Assembly: GCA_963761475.1 (NCBI GenBank)
Contig: CAVXGT010000010.1
Coordinates: forward strand, 124,001-188,000
Length of the DNA stretch: 64,000 nt
DNA from: Ga0077555 sp963761475
GTDB taxonomy: Bacteria; Pseudomonadota; Alphaproteobacteria; Rhizobiales; Hyphomicrobiaceae
Reading direction: 5' to 3'
In this document: one piece after another, positions 37,397 to 48,734 of the stretch
Layout: each line of letters begins with the position of its first letter
Position numbering within the stretch: the stretch's first letter is position 1
The notes under the pieces: model-generated
Told to the model about the DNA's origin: nothing
Seen by the model: only the letters and a program-made list of their open reading frames with translations
Database searches by the model: none
Made by a program: the position numbers and the translations under genes

Positions 37397-37428
37397 GACC
37401 CACCTTTCGCCGCTTGTGCACCGCACCG

Positions 37429-37444
37429 TTAGAATAGTTCTAAA
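37429..37444 (-). promoter_or_regulatory. Iron control element (ICE, Irr-binding box) of mbfA
   Basis: Read on the mbfA strand: TTTAGAACTATTCTAA, an inverted repeat TTTAGAA-N-..TTCTAA matching the ICE motif known for Irr in Rhizobiales. It ends 33 bases upstream of the mbfA ATG, a position suited to repression when iron is scarce. Confidence 0.8.
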
Positions 37445-37700
37445 CAATTATTCCGCAACCCTTCCTCCCGGTTCCCGCCTCGACAAGCAGCGGCCAACCG
37501 TCGTTTTCTCCTTGAATTTGCACCTCTAAACGCATACATGCCGACCTCGGATTTCAATTTCAGGAACTTAAGGCACACCGGACCATGCAGCGGAATTGGT
37601 CATCATCAGACCGATCAACGCGGGAATCACTTTCCGCGACCGCTCTCTTCTTGCCCCGGGCCTGACGCCTAACGTCATACGACTTTCCAGTCGATTGCCC

Positions 37701-37772
37701 CCGGAGCCGGAACACGGGCTCCGGCGCTCCTGCTCTCGTGGCGACCGGACCTCGTGCAATTCAAAGCACGAG
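37701..37772 (+). promoter_or_regulatory. Two hairpins in the leader of the EF-Tu paralogue
   Basis: Hairpin A: CCGGAGCC (37701-37708) / GGCTCCGG (37717-37724). Hairpin B: CTCGTGC (37751-37757) / GCACGAG (37766-37772). B ends 26 bases before the ATG, just ahead of the ribosome site CCCGGGAGGG. They could act as an attenuator or translational control element; no T-run follows either. Confidence 0.4.
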
Positions 37773-37798
37773 AGCATCCGACCCGGGAGGGTCATCCC

Positions 37799-39004
37799 AT
37801 GACCAAGGAGAAGTTCGTTCGCACCAAGCCCACCTGCAATGTGGGCACCATCGGCCATGTCGACCACGGCAAGACCACGCTCACGGCCGCGCTCACCCGC
37901 ATTTCTGCGGACCAGGGCTGGGGCCGCTTCGTGTCCTATGCCGACGTCGCCCGTGGCTCGGCCGCCCAGGGCACACGCGGCGGTGGCAAGATCTTGACCA
38001 TCGCGCCGTCGCACGTCGCCTTCGAGACGACAGCGCGCCACTATTCGCATGTCGACTGCCCCGGGCACGCCGACTACGTGAAGAACATGATCACGGGTGC
38101 GGCCCAGATGGACGGAGCCATCCTTGTTGTCTCCGCCGTCGACGGCCCCATGCCCCAGACGCGCGAGCACATTCTGCTTGCCCGCCAGGTCGGCGTGCCC
38201 CGCCTCGTCGTGTTCCTCAACAAATGCGATGTGGTCGACGACACGGAGCTGTTGGACCTGGTCGAGTTGGAGGTGCGCGAGCTGCTCACCCGTCACGGTT
38301 ATGACGGTATGGTGGCGCCAGTCATTCGCGGCGCAGCCCTGCTGGCTCTCGACGGCCAGAAGGGCCCGCTCGCCGATAAAGCCATCTTGGCGCTCTGCCA
38401 GGCACTCGACGACTACATCGAGCTGCCCGTGCGTGAGCACGAGCAACCGTTCCTGATGCCGGTTGAGGGTGTCCACACCATCACCGGCCGCGGAACCGTC
38501 GTCACCGGACTAGTCGAGCGCGGCGTCCTCACGCCCGGCCAGGAGGTGGAGATCGTGGGCTTCGGCGCTGGCCGGCGAGCAACCGTCACCAGCATCGAGA
38601 CCTACACCCGCGTGCTCGACAAGGCCGAGCCAGGTGACAACGTCGGTTGTCTCCTTCGCGGCGTCGAGCGCGATGAGGTCATGCGCGGTCACATGCTGGT
38701 GAAGCCCGGCTCCATCAAGGCGGAGCGGCGCTTCGAAGCCGAGATCTACGTGCTGACGGGCGAGGAGGGTGGGCGCAAGACCCCGTTCTTCTCGACCTAC
38801 CGGCCGCAGTTCTTCTTTGGCACCGCCAATGTGACCGGCACGATCGAGATCGGCGAGGGAAGCGAGATGGTGATGCCGGGCGACAACGCACGGGTCACCG
38901 TCACGCTCGACAAAGAGCTCGCCATCGAGGCCCAAAGCCGCTTCGTCATCCGTGAGGGCAACAGAACGGTTGGCGCGGGCGTCATCACCCGGGTGCTCGC
39001 CTGA
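37799..39004 (+). CDS. Divergent elongation factor Tu paralogue, candidate elfamycin-resistant EF-Tu
   Basis: 401 aa, complete three-domain EF-Tu. GTPase motifs are intact: GHVDHGKT (residues 19-26), DCPGHADY with the catalytic His90, NKCD (141-144). Switch I is altered: the usual KARGITI reads TRGGGKILTI and the region is five residues longer. Domains II and III are well conserved, but residues at positions known for antibiotic resistance differ: His166 (E. coli Y160), Leu238 (R230), Ser265 (G257), Gly341 (R333), Val383 (A375). It stands alone, outside any ribosomal operon, with hairpins in its leader. It is probably a functional second EF-Tu, specialised for resistance or stress; a decaying copy is unlikely because the GTPase core is perfect. 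Confidence 0.85.
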   Translation: MTKEKFVRTKPTCNVGTIGHVDHGKTTLTAALTRISADQGWGRFVSYADVARGSAAQGTRGGGKILTIAPSHVAFETTARHYSHVDCPGHADYVKNMITGAAQMDGAILVVSAVDGPMPQTREHILLARQVGVPRLVVFLNKCDVVDDTELLDLVELEVRELLTRHGYDGMVAPVIRGAALLALDGQKGPLADKAILALCQALDDYIELPVREHEQPFLMPVEGVHTITGRGTVVTGLVERGVLTPGQEVEIVGFGAGRRATVTSIETYTRVLDKAEPGDNVGCLLRGVERDEVMRGHMLVKPGSIKAERRFEAEIYVLTGEEGGRKTPFFSTYRPQFFFGTANVTGTIEIGEGSEMVMPGDNARVTVTLDKELAIEAQSRFVIREGNRTVGAGVITRVLA

Positions 39005-39187
39005 GGACAAGACGGCTGGCGGAGGCGGACTCAATTCCCGCCTCCGCCTCTCCAGGCCCAGCCACGTCTTCCATCACTTGCGGGATCGGCTTTACCGTGT
39101 TCACTTGCGCGCGAAAGATTGCAGCGGACCCAGACCGGACAACCCGCACGGGCATCCGCCATCACGAGCACATTCGGGAGTCGCGCA

Positions 39188-41503
39188 ATGCAGCAGAAAT
39201 GGGCCGAGTTCCAGGGTCGCATCGAGGATGATCGCCTCGTCACCGGCCGCGGCAGCTACGTCGCCGACGTCGCCCTCGACCGATTGACCTTCGGCGTCGT
39301 CGTCCGCGCCCCCATCGCACATGGCCGCATCACGGCGATCGAAACCGCGGATGCAGCCGCCATGCCCGGCGTGCTTGCCGTCTTCACCGCCAAAGACATT
39401 GCCGCTGACGGTCTCGAGGACTTCCCCTGCGCCGTCAAACTGCCGGGCTCCGACGGCAACACCGCCTTCAAGGCCCGCCGTCCCGTCCTGGCCAAGGATC
39501 GGATTCGCGCCGTAGGCGAACCCGTAGCCTTCGTCGTTGCCGAGACCGAGGCGGCGGCGATCGCCGCCGCCGAAGCCGTCGCCGTCATGACCGACGACTT
39601 GCCAGCGATCGTCACTCACGAGGCCGCCCGCCAGCCCGGCGCACCGACCGTGTGGGACGAGGTGCCCGACAACGTCGCCTATCTCTGGAGCCGTGGCGAT
39701 CACGCCAAGGCCGATGCCGCCATTGCCGGCGCCGCCCACGTGACACGGCTGAGGTCCAACGTTACGCGCGTAAACGCCTTGTCTATGGAGCCCCGCGGCG
39801 CCACGGGCGACGTCGATGCCGACGGCCGACTTGTGCTCTACGCCGCCAACCAGAGCCCGCACGCGCTTCGCGGCGGCATCGCCAACATGTTCAAGGTCAA
39901 GCCCGACCAGGTCCGCGTCGTCGCAGGCGACGTCGGCGGCTCCTTTGGCATGAAGAGCGGCGCCTATCCCGAGGACGTGCTGGTGCTCTTTGCAGCCCGC
40001 CGCCTGAAGCGCCCGGTCCGCTGGATTTCTGCCCGCTCCGAAAGCTTCCTCGCCGACGACCACGGCCGTGACATGGGCCTAGACGCCGCCCTCGCCCTCG
40101 ACAAGGACGGCAAGTTTCTCGCCCTGAAAGTCGACTACACCGTCAATGTCGGCTCGTATTTGTCGGGTCGGTCCTTGTTCATGACCAACAACATCGGCGG
40201 TATTCCCGGCGTCTATCGGATCGGGGCCATCGCCGCCGCCATCACCGGCGTCTACACCAACACCATGACCAACGCGCCCTATCGCGGCGCCGGCCGCCCG
40301 GAGGCCACCTACACGATCGAGCGTCTCATCGACCTTGCCGCCCGCGAGCTCGGCCTCGATCCGTTCGAGTTGCGCCTGCGAAACCTCGTCGCGCCCTCGG
40401 CCATGCCTTACGATACTGGCTTCATTTTCAAATACGACTGCGGCGAGTTCGAAGGCAACATGCTCGAAGCCTCGCGCATCGCTGATCGCGCAGGCTTTGC
40501 CGCCCGCCGTGAGGCGTCGCAGAAGCGTGGCCTCCTGCGCGGCCTCGGCATCGCCAATCCGATTGAGGTTGCAGGCGGCCCCTTCAGCCAGCCCGCAAAG
40601 GACATGACGCGCGTGTCCGTTGGCCCTGACGGACGCGTCAAAGTCACCGCCGGCGCCATGTCGACCGGGCAAGGTCTCGAGACCATGATGGTCGACCTCG
40701 TCGCCAAGAGCCTCGGCATCGACCGCAAGAACATCGACTATGCCTTCGGTGACACCGACAACCTGCCGGAAGGGCGCGGCAACGGCGGCTCGTCGGCAGC
40801 TCCAGTCGGCGCTTCGGCAACCCGGCTTGCCACTGAAAAGGTCATCGAAACCGGCAAGGCCATCGCCGCCGCTCTTCTCGAGGCGGACCCCGACGATATC
40901 GACTTCGCCGATGGCCGCTTCCCTCTGCGCGGCACCAACCGCTCAGTGACGCTAGCCGAGGTCGCAGCCAAGGCCGCCGAGACCAATCCGGCAGGTCTCG
41001 TCGAGGAAGCAAAGTTCGCGCCGCCCTCAGTCACCTACCCGAACGGCTGCCACCTCTGCGAGGTCGAAGTCGACCCCGAGACCGGCATCACCCGCATTGA
41101 CCGCTACACCGTCGTCGAGGATATCGGCACCGTGCTCAATCCCACGATGGCACACGGCCAGATCCAGGGCGGCGTTGCCATGGGCATCGGCCAGGCCCTG
41201 GGCGAGCTGATCGTTTATGACGAAGGCTCCGGTCAGCTCGTCACGGGCTCATTCATGGATTATCAGATGCCGCGCGCCGACGAGATCCCGGGCGTCGAGC
41301 TCGTCACCAAGCCGGTCCCGACCAAGGTCAACCCCGTCGGCGCCAAAGGCGTCGGCGAGGCCGGCACGGTCGGCGCCATGGTGGCAGTCATCAACGCCGT
41401 TTGCGATGCGCTCGCCCCGCTCGGCGTCAACCACATCGAGATGCCCGCGTCTCCTCCCCGTGTCTGGGAAGCGATCCAGAAAGCAAACAGCAAGGCTGCC
41501 TGA
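39188..41503 (+). CDS. Molybdenum hydroxylase large subunit (xanthine dehydrogenase/CoxL family)
   Basis: 771 aa from ATG 39188 (GGGAG upstream). Entry GRIEDDRLVTGRGSYVADV is typical of the family. MoCo-binding segments GDVGGSFGMKSGAYPED, NAPYRGAGRPEATYTIERLID and GQGLETMM, and the catalytic Glu in GAKGVGEAGTVGA near the C-terminus, are all present. The CO-dehydrogenase active-site Cys loop is not seen, so it is a carbon-oxidising hydroxylase of another aldehyde or N-heterocycle. The FAD and 2Fe-2S subunits that normally flank it are absent. Confidence 0.87.
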   Translation: MQQKWAEFQGRIEDDRLVTGRGSYVADVALDRLTFGVVVRAPIAHGRITAIETADAAAMPGVLAVFTAKDIAADGLEDFPCAVKLPGSDGNTAFKARRPVLAKDRIRAVGEPVAFVVAETEAAAIAAAEAVAVMTDDLPAIVTHEAARQPGAPTVWDEVPDNVAYLWSRGDHAKADAAIAGAAHVTRLRSNVTRVNALSMEPRGATGDVDADGRLVLYAANQSPHALRGGIANMFKVKPDQVRVVAGDVGGSFGMKSGAYPEDVLVLFAARRLKRPVRWISARSESFLADDHGRDMGLDAALALDKDGKFLALKVDYTVNVGSYLSGRSLFMTNNIGGIPGVYRIGAIAAAITGVYTNTMTNAPYRGAGRPEATYTIERLIDLAARELGLDPFELRLRNLVAPSAMPYDTGFIFKYDCGEFEGNMLEASRIADRAGFAARREASQKRGLLRGLGIANPIEVAGGPFSQPAKDMTRVSVGPDGRVKVTAGAMSTGQGLETMMVDLVAKSLGIDRKNIDYAFGDTDNLPEGRGNGGSSAAPVGASATRLATEKVIETGKAIAAALLEADPDDIDFADGRFPLRGTNRSVTLAEVAAKAAETNPAGLVEEAKFAPPSVTYPNGCHLCEVEVDPETGITRIDRYTVVEDIGTVLNPTMAHGQIQGGVAMGIGQALGELIVYDEGSGQLVTGSFMDYQMPRADEIPGVELVTKPVPTKVNPVGAKGVGEAGTVGAMVAVINAVCDALAPLGVNHIEMPASPPRVWEAIQKANSKAA

Positions 41504-41530
41504 CGACACGTTGGCTGTTTGTGGTCAGCG

Positions 41531-41684
41531 GTAGGTTGGGTTAGCCGGCCGCGGCGTCGGCGACGGGCAGGGCGCAAAGGCCGGCGTAACCCAACAACGG
41601 CACGAGAGAAATCGTTGGGTTACGCGCGGGGCCGCCGTTTCCATATCATGGGCAATTTCCGGGCCGACGCTAACCCAACCTACG
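41531..41684. repeat. Nested inverted-repeat element of the TAGGTTGGGTTAG/CTAACCCAACCTA type
   Basis: Outer arms TAGGTTGGGTTAGC (41532-41545) and GCTAACCCAACCTA (41669-41682) are an inverted repeat about 120 bases apart. Inside lie GCGTAACCCAAC (41584-41595) and GTTGGGTTACGC (41614-41625), a second pair. This is a widespread intergenic palindromic repeat family in proteobacteria, probably a non-autonomous element. Confidence 0.75.
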
Positions 41685-41808
41685 CCACTGCATAAGTGAT
41701 CGGCAGCCGGCCGTATTTCGATCACTGAACAGAACCACGGCCGTGCTGCCGCCCGATCCGGGAACTGCAATAGATTCAGCAAAAGCAATTGCAGTGAAAC
41801 AGTTGTCG

Positions 41809-42192
41809 ATGATGCGGATGAAACGTACAGGGCTTGCTGTCACGATCTCGGTGCTACTCGGGACGCTCAATGCATCTGGCTACTGCTTCTCGCGGATGAA
41901 GTTTATTCCCAAATCGGAGATTCTGACAAAGGTTGTTGATCGACATATCATTGTGTCGGGGCAGCGCTACGCTGGCTCCGCTGAATTTTTAGCGGAAAAC
42001 CAACGGTGTTGCTCCATAAACGGATGGTCCAGCAAGTCGCTTACGTTTTTTGAGAAGTTGCGGGGGTATTCGAGCGTTGTAGTTGTTAGTCCGATGCACA
42101 GAGGTGTGCGTGGCTCTGTGTACAAGACGTATGCAATCATTTCAGCTTGCGGCACAATAGTCGACAGGTATGGCGAGGAAACAAGCGGCTAG
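41809..42192 (+). CDS. AT-rich small secreted protein of unknown function
   Basis: About 127 aa; ATG codons at 41809, 41812 and 41818 are all possible, and no strong ribosome site decides. A signal-like hydrophobic start (RTGLAVTISVLLGTLNASGYC) is followed by about 100 residues with HIIVSGQRYAGSAEFLAENQRCC and SSVVVVSPMHRGVRGSVYK. No family recognised. Codon use is visibly more AT-rich than all neighbours, and the gene is bracketed by copies of the CCGGCGTAACCCAAC repeat (41581 and 42238), so recent acquisition is likely. Confidence 0.5.
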   Translation: MMRMKRTGLAVTISVLLGTLNASGYCFSRMKFIPKSEILTKVVDRHIIVSGQRYAGSAEFLAENQRCCSINGWSSKSLTFFEKLRGYSSVVVVSPMHRGVRGSVYKTYAIISACGTIVDRYGEETSG

Positions 42193-42237
42193 CCGCAAAG
42201 GGCTCGCATTCAGTCGGATGGAAACGGCAACCGAAGA

Positions 42238-42252
42238 CCGGCGTAACCCAAC
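42238..42252. repeat. Second copy of the CGTAACCCAAC repeat
   Basis: CCGGCGTAACCCAAC is repeated exactly from 41581-41595, in direct orientation, on the other side of the AT-rich gene. Confidence 0.65.
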
Positions 42253-42259
42253 GCCTCTC

Positions 42260-43027
42260 CTACCCCAGCGACAGCCCGCCATCGACCGCGATCACTTGGC
42301 CCGTGATGTGACGGGCCTGAGGCGACAGTAGGAACGCAATCAGCGCGGCAACATCGTCCGGTTCTGCAATCCGGCCGAGCGGCGTTGCCTTCGCGGCTGC
42401 CGTCCAGGCATCGGCATTGAGCGCACTGTGCCCGCCGTCCTTACGCGTGTAGCCGGGCGCCACCGCATTTACTGTGACGCCGTGCGGCGCCAACTCCGCT
42501 GCCAGCGCCTTCACCAGCGCCTCACCCGCCGACTTGGCGGCAGCCGTCGCCGGAAAGATCGCGCCTGGAACGAAACGGTGCGCGACGAACGACGAGAGAT
42601 AAATGAGTCGCCCCTGTTGCGAAGCTTCGAGCGCGCCGCGCGCCGCTTGCGCCATCTCCAGCAGCGCGCCAGCCATGGTGGCGACGGCCCGGTCGAAATC
42701 CGCCCGCGCGATCTCCGCCGTGCCACGCCGGTCGGCAAATCCGGCATTCGCAACGAGATGATCGAGGCCACCGAAGTGGCGCAGTGTCTCCGCCACCAGA
42801 TGCCCGCCCGTTCCCGTCTCCGCGAGATCGCCCGTCAAAGTCACGACGTCGGCGCCGCTGGCCCGCGCCGCTTCGGCCACAAGCGCCAGTCGCTGCCGGC
42901 TCTCAGCGCTGCTCCCGCGTGTGTGGATCGCCATTGCCCGGCAACCACCCGCGATCGCCCGCGCTGTCGCCGCGCCGATGCCGGAGGCAGCCCCCGTGAT
43001 CAACGCCACTGGCCCGTCGGACGCCAT
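42260..43027 (-). CDS. Short-chain dehydrogenase/reductase-family protein lacking the catalytic Tyr
   Basis: 255 aa with the SDR nucleotide motif TGAASGIGAATARAI, ANAGFAD (NAG motif), IYLSSFV (catalytic Ser) and NAVAPGYTR plus ITGQVIAVDGGLSLG at the end. The normal YxxxK pair is not complete: the Lys is in TAAAKSAGEAL, but Thr stands where Tyr should be. It may be catalytically weak or use another residue. Single gene on the minus strand 51 bp downstream of a VOC gene. Confidence 0.82.
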   Translation of the reverse strand: MASDGPVALITGAASGIGAATARAIAGGCRAMAIHTRGSSAESRQRLALVAEAARASGADVVTLTGDLAETGTGGHLVAETLRHFGGLDHLVANAGFADRRGTAEIARADFDRAVATMAGALLEMAQAARGALEASQQGRLIYLSSFVAHRFVPGAIFPATAAAKSAGEALVKALAAELAPHGVTVNAVAPGYTRKDGGHSALNADAWTAAAKATPLGRIAEPDDVAALIAFLLSPQARHITGQVIAVDGGLSLG

Positions 43028-43078
43028 TGTTCAGTCCTCCTTTGAGCACCGCAAAGCCGACACCTCAGTCACTAACGC

Positions 43079-43477
43079 TCATCCACCACTCGGTGCTGAA
43101 CGGGGAAACGTCGCCGCCTCCAGCCGGTTGCCGTCGGGATCGCGCACGAACGCCGCGAAATATCCGGTCATGGCAGCCTCCCGTGGACCCGGAGGACCGT
43201 CGTCGGCCCCACCGAACCGCAGGGCTGCCGCATGGAATGCCCGGACAGCGTCCTCGCTCGGCGCCCTGAGGCAGATGTGCCCGCCCGTCGCAGCATCCAC
43301 CGCCCCCATGCCCGGCCGATGATTGAGCCAAAGCTCCGGATACCGCTTGCCGAACCCCACCGTACCCTCACGATCGACGAGACACGTCATTCCGATAGCG
43401 CCGAGCACCGCCTCGTAGAACGCGCGGCTTCGCTCGAGATCGCCAACGCCGACTGAAACATGATCGATCATCGCCAA
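43079..43477 (-). CDS. VOC (glyoxalase) family protein
   Basis: 132 aa (a start two codons later, at 43471, gives MIDHVSVGVGD). First module MIDHVSVGVGDLERSRAFYEAVLG, second GHICLRAPSEDAVRAFHAAAL, ending FVRDPDGNRLEAATF with a metal-type Glu. A single small VOC dimer subunit, substrate unknown. Different from the other VOC gene at 32626. Confidence 0.82.
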   Translation of the reverse strand: MAMIDHVSVGVGDLERSRAFYEAVLGAIGMTCLVDREGTVGFGKRYPELWLNHRPGMGAVDAATGGHICLRAPSEDAVRAFHAAALRFGGADDGPPGPREAAMTGYFAAFVRDPDGNRLEAATFPRSAPSGG

Positions 43478-43513
43478 GCCTTCCCTTGCAGCCTCCCGCC
43501 GGTGCCGACCCGA

Positions 43514-44182
43514 TCACCCGATCTGCAGTCGGATCGCCGCGGCCGCCGCCACCGGTCCGAGCACCAGGCTCGCCAGCGAGATCGCCGAGAGGATCATGAA
43601 CGACGGCCCAAATCCACCGGTACCGAGCACGCTCGCCTCCATCGCGGCAATGCCGAACACCAGCGTCGGCACATAGAGCGGCAGCACCACCAACGCGATG
43701 AGCAGCCCGCCACGCCGGCTCTTCAGCGTCAAGGCCGCCCCGATCGCACCGATGAAACTGATGGCCGGCGTACCGGCCAGCATGGTGGCGAGCAGCGCCG
43801 GGTAGGCCGCGCCCTCGAGGTTCAGCATCAAGCCCAGCAGTGGCGCCAGCAAGGTCAGCGGGACGCCCGTCGAAAGCCAGTGCGCCAAGGCTTTCGCACC
43901 AGCCGCAAGCTCCAGCGGCAGTGGCCCGGTGACCATGACTTCGAGCGCACCATCCTCGAGATCCGTCTCGAACAGCCGCGGCAATGACAGCAGTGCCGAC
44001 AGCAGCAACGCCACCCATAGGATGCCGCCCGCGATCCGCGACAACAGTGCCAGATCCGGTCCGAGGCTCAGGGGAAGCATAGCCACCACCACTAGATAGA
44101 AGCCGAGCGCCGTGCCGAGCGCGCCTCCTTCTCGTGCCGCCAGCAGCAGATCGCGCGCCAACAGACCCCTGAATGCCCTCAC
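43514..44182 (-). CDS. ccmB: Heme exporter protein CcmB
   Basis: 222 aa, six hydrophobic segments. LLARDLLLAAREGGALGTAL at the start, RLFETDLEDGALEVMVTGPLPLE and the SFIGAIGAALTLKSRRGGLLIALVVLPLYVPTLVFG region are specific to CcmB. It forms the membrane part of the CcmABCD complex that releases holo-CcmE during cytochrome c maturation. It overlaps the end of ccmA by four bases. ccmC does not follow; an unrelated VOC gene does. Confidence 0.9.
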   Translation of the reverse strand: MRAFRGLLARDLLLAAREGGALGTALGFYLVVVAMLPLSLGPDLALLSRIAGGILWVALLLSALLSLPRLFETDLEDGALEVMVTGPLPLELAAGAKALAHWLSTGVPLTLLAPLLGLMLNLEGAAYPALLATMLAGTPAISFIGAIGAALTLKSRRGGLLIALVVLPLYVPTLVFGIAAMEASVLGTGGFGPSFMILSAISLASLVLGPVAAAAAIRLQIG

Positions 44183-44827
44183 CCCCCGGGCCTCCCCCCG
44201 CCAAGGCGCAGCTCCCGCGCCGACCTGAGGCCAAGCGGTTGATGCGTCGCCGCGATCGCCATGCCGCCGGCCGCCACATGCGTGTCGATCAACTGCGCCA
44301 GCACCACTTGACTCGCCGTGTCCAGCGACACCAGCGGCTCATCCAGCAGCCACAGCGGTCGCGCCACCACCAGCATGCGCACGAGACCCAGCCGCCGCTT
44401 CTGTCCAGCCGACAGGTATCCAGCCTTGATTCCGGCGAGTGCACTGAGTTGCAGCCGCCCTAAGGCCGCGGCAACGCCCGTCTCCGGTCCACCAAGATAG
44501 GCGGCCCAGAACCTGGCGTTCTCGGCCACCGTCAGTTGGGCCTTGATGGCGTTGAGGTGACCGACGTAGTGGCACTGCTCCGCCACGTCCGTCGCCCGAC
44601 CACCTCGTCTTCGCTAGCGTCCGGTCCCCCGCCACCGTCAAGCGCGCACCCCGTCCTCGATCGGCAGCAGACCCGCCATGGCCCTCAGCAGCGTCGTCTT
44701 GCCAGCCCCGTTGCGCCCGGTCAGCAGCACTGCCTCGCCCCGCGCTGACCTTCAACGACAGGCCCGCGATGATCTCCCGCTCCCCGCTCCTGACGGTCAG
44801 ATTGTCGACTATCAGCGTCATACCCAT
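44179..44827 (-). CDS. ccmA: Heme exporter ATP-binding protein CcmA, at least three frameshifts
   Basis: Start MTLIVDNLTVRSGEREIIAGLSLKVSAG is in one frame; the Walker A segment LLTGRNGAGKTTLLRAMAGL is in a second; LDGGGPDASEDEVV follows in a third; and the C-terminal half (HYVGHLNAIKAQLTVAENARFW, LSAGQKRRLGLVRM signature, LWLLDEP Walker B) returns in another. Breaks fall near 44740, 44643 and 44588. All ABC motifs exist, so the protein of about 215 aa is probably intact in the organism and the breaks are sequence errors. Divergent from acnA, as in many alphaproteobacteria. Confidence 0.85.
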
Positions 44828-45017
44828 CGCGCCGATGGCACCCCACGCGGCGCTGTTCCTGCCGGTATATCCGGGACACAGAGATGTGCCCCCTTGGCGA
44901 CAACGGCGATCGCGCCTTATAAGGCCCAGTTGAGCCCGGAGGCCAGCCCTTGGGCGGGGCCTTTGCCGTGCACTCGCGTGCCCGGGTCCTTTTCACGGGT
45001 TTCTGGAGACGCACGCC

Positions 45018-47713
<2,696 letters not shown>

Positions 47714-47738
47714 TCAGGCCGCAGTCATCTAGAACATT

Positions 47739-47779
47739 TGCAAACGGGCCGGCCCGGTTGCCGGCCCGTTTGCATTTTT
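47739..47779 (+). terminator. Rho-independent terminator of acnA
   Basis: Perfect 14-bp stem TGCAAACGGGCCGG (47739-47752) / CCGGCCCGTTTGCA (47761-47774), 8-nt loop, then TTTTT. Confidence 0.92.
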
Positions 47780-47952
47780 GTGCCGAGCCCCGCATCTTGT
47801 TGCTGACTTGGCGTCCAGCATCTCACTTATCCGTGTCTCACCCATTCGTGAGTGGCATTTGAACGCCCTTCCCGCGATATAAACGATGAGCTAGATCGTC
47901 CGTCCCGCCTTGGCTCTTAAGCTAGGCTAAGCCATTCAGAGATATTGTTGAA

Positions 47953-48734
47953 ATGCGCCAGCTGACTTCAACGCTCGCGGCAGGTTTCGCCGTCCTCGGC
48001 TCATTCGTCCTCGCAGGCCAATTCACCCGGGCTGCGCCCAGGACAAGGCTGCCGCCGGCGCAAACGGAACAGGCGTGAAGGCAGTGCTCGAGTTGTTCAC
48101 CAGCCAGGGATGCTCGTCCTGCCCACCGGCCGATGCCCTGATGGAGAAATTCGCCGCCCGCAAGGACGTGCTCGCTCTCAGTCTGCCCGTCGACTACTGG
48201 GACTATCTCGGCTGGAAGGATACCCTTGCCAACCCGAAGTTCTCCGATCGGCAGCGCCTCTACGCGAAGCATCGCGGCGACGGTCGGGTCTACACGCCGC
48301 AAATGGTCGTCAGCGGTCGCATCCACACCATCGGCAGCAGCGCTTCATCCATCGAGCGCGCAATTAACGACGCCGCCGCAGAATTCGGCAAGGTCCAGGT
48401 TCCCGTCAATGTCCGCGCCGACAAAGCGCATGTCTACATAGACACAGGCACGGCCCCGCAGGGTGCCAACCTCAAGGAAGCGACGATCTGGCTGGCCATG
48501 GTCGAGCGCGTCGTCGAAGTGAAGATCCAGCGCGGCGAGAATCGCGGCAAGACGATCAAGTATTACAACGTCGTTCGCGAGATGAACCCGGTCGGCATGT
48601 GGTCCGGCAAGCCTGCTAGCATCACACTTCCGCGCGATGTCATTGCAACCAAGAAGAACACGCTTTGCGCTGTCTTCCTTCAGGTCGGACGGGCAGGCCC
48701 CATCGTCGGCGCCGCCAGCTACGCAGGCCTCTGA
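47953..48734 (+). CDS. DUF1223 secreted thioredoxin-like protein, one frameshift in the signal region
   Basis: ATG 47953 opens a Sec signal (STLAAGFAVLGSFVLAG); a single missing base near 48033 then shifts into the frame that runs AQDKAAAGANGTG and VKAVLELFTSQGCSSCPPADAL to the stop at 48734. No ATG exists in the second frame before the domain, and the GTG at 48075 would lose the signal, so the break is judged an error. The CSSC motif on a thioredoxin-like fold is the DUF1223 hallmark. Envelope protein of unknown redox role. Confidence 0.82.

Larger units (their letters stand above)
37397..37798. other. Divergent intergenic region, mbfA and EF-Tu paralogue
   Basis: 402 bases with no gene. 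It contains the Irr-type box of mbfA at one end and two hairpins in the EF-Tu leader at the other; the middle is AT-richer and likely holds both promoters. Confidence 0.5.
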
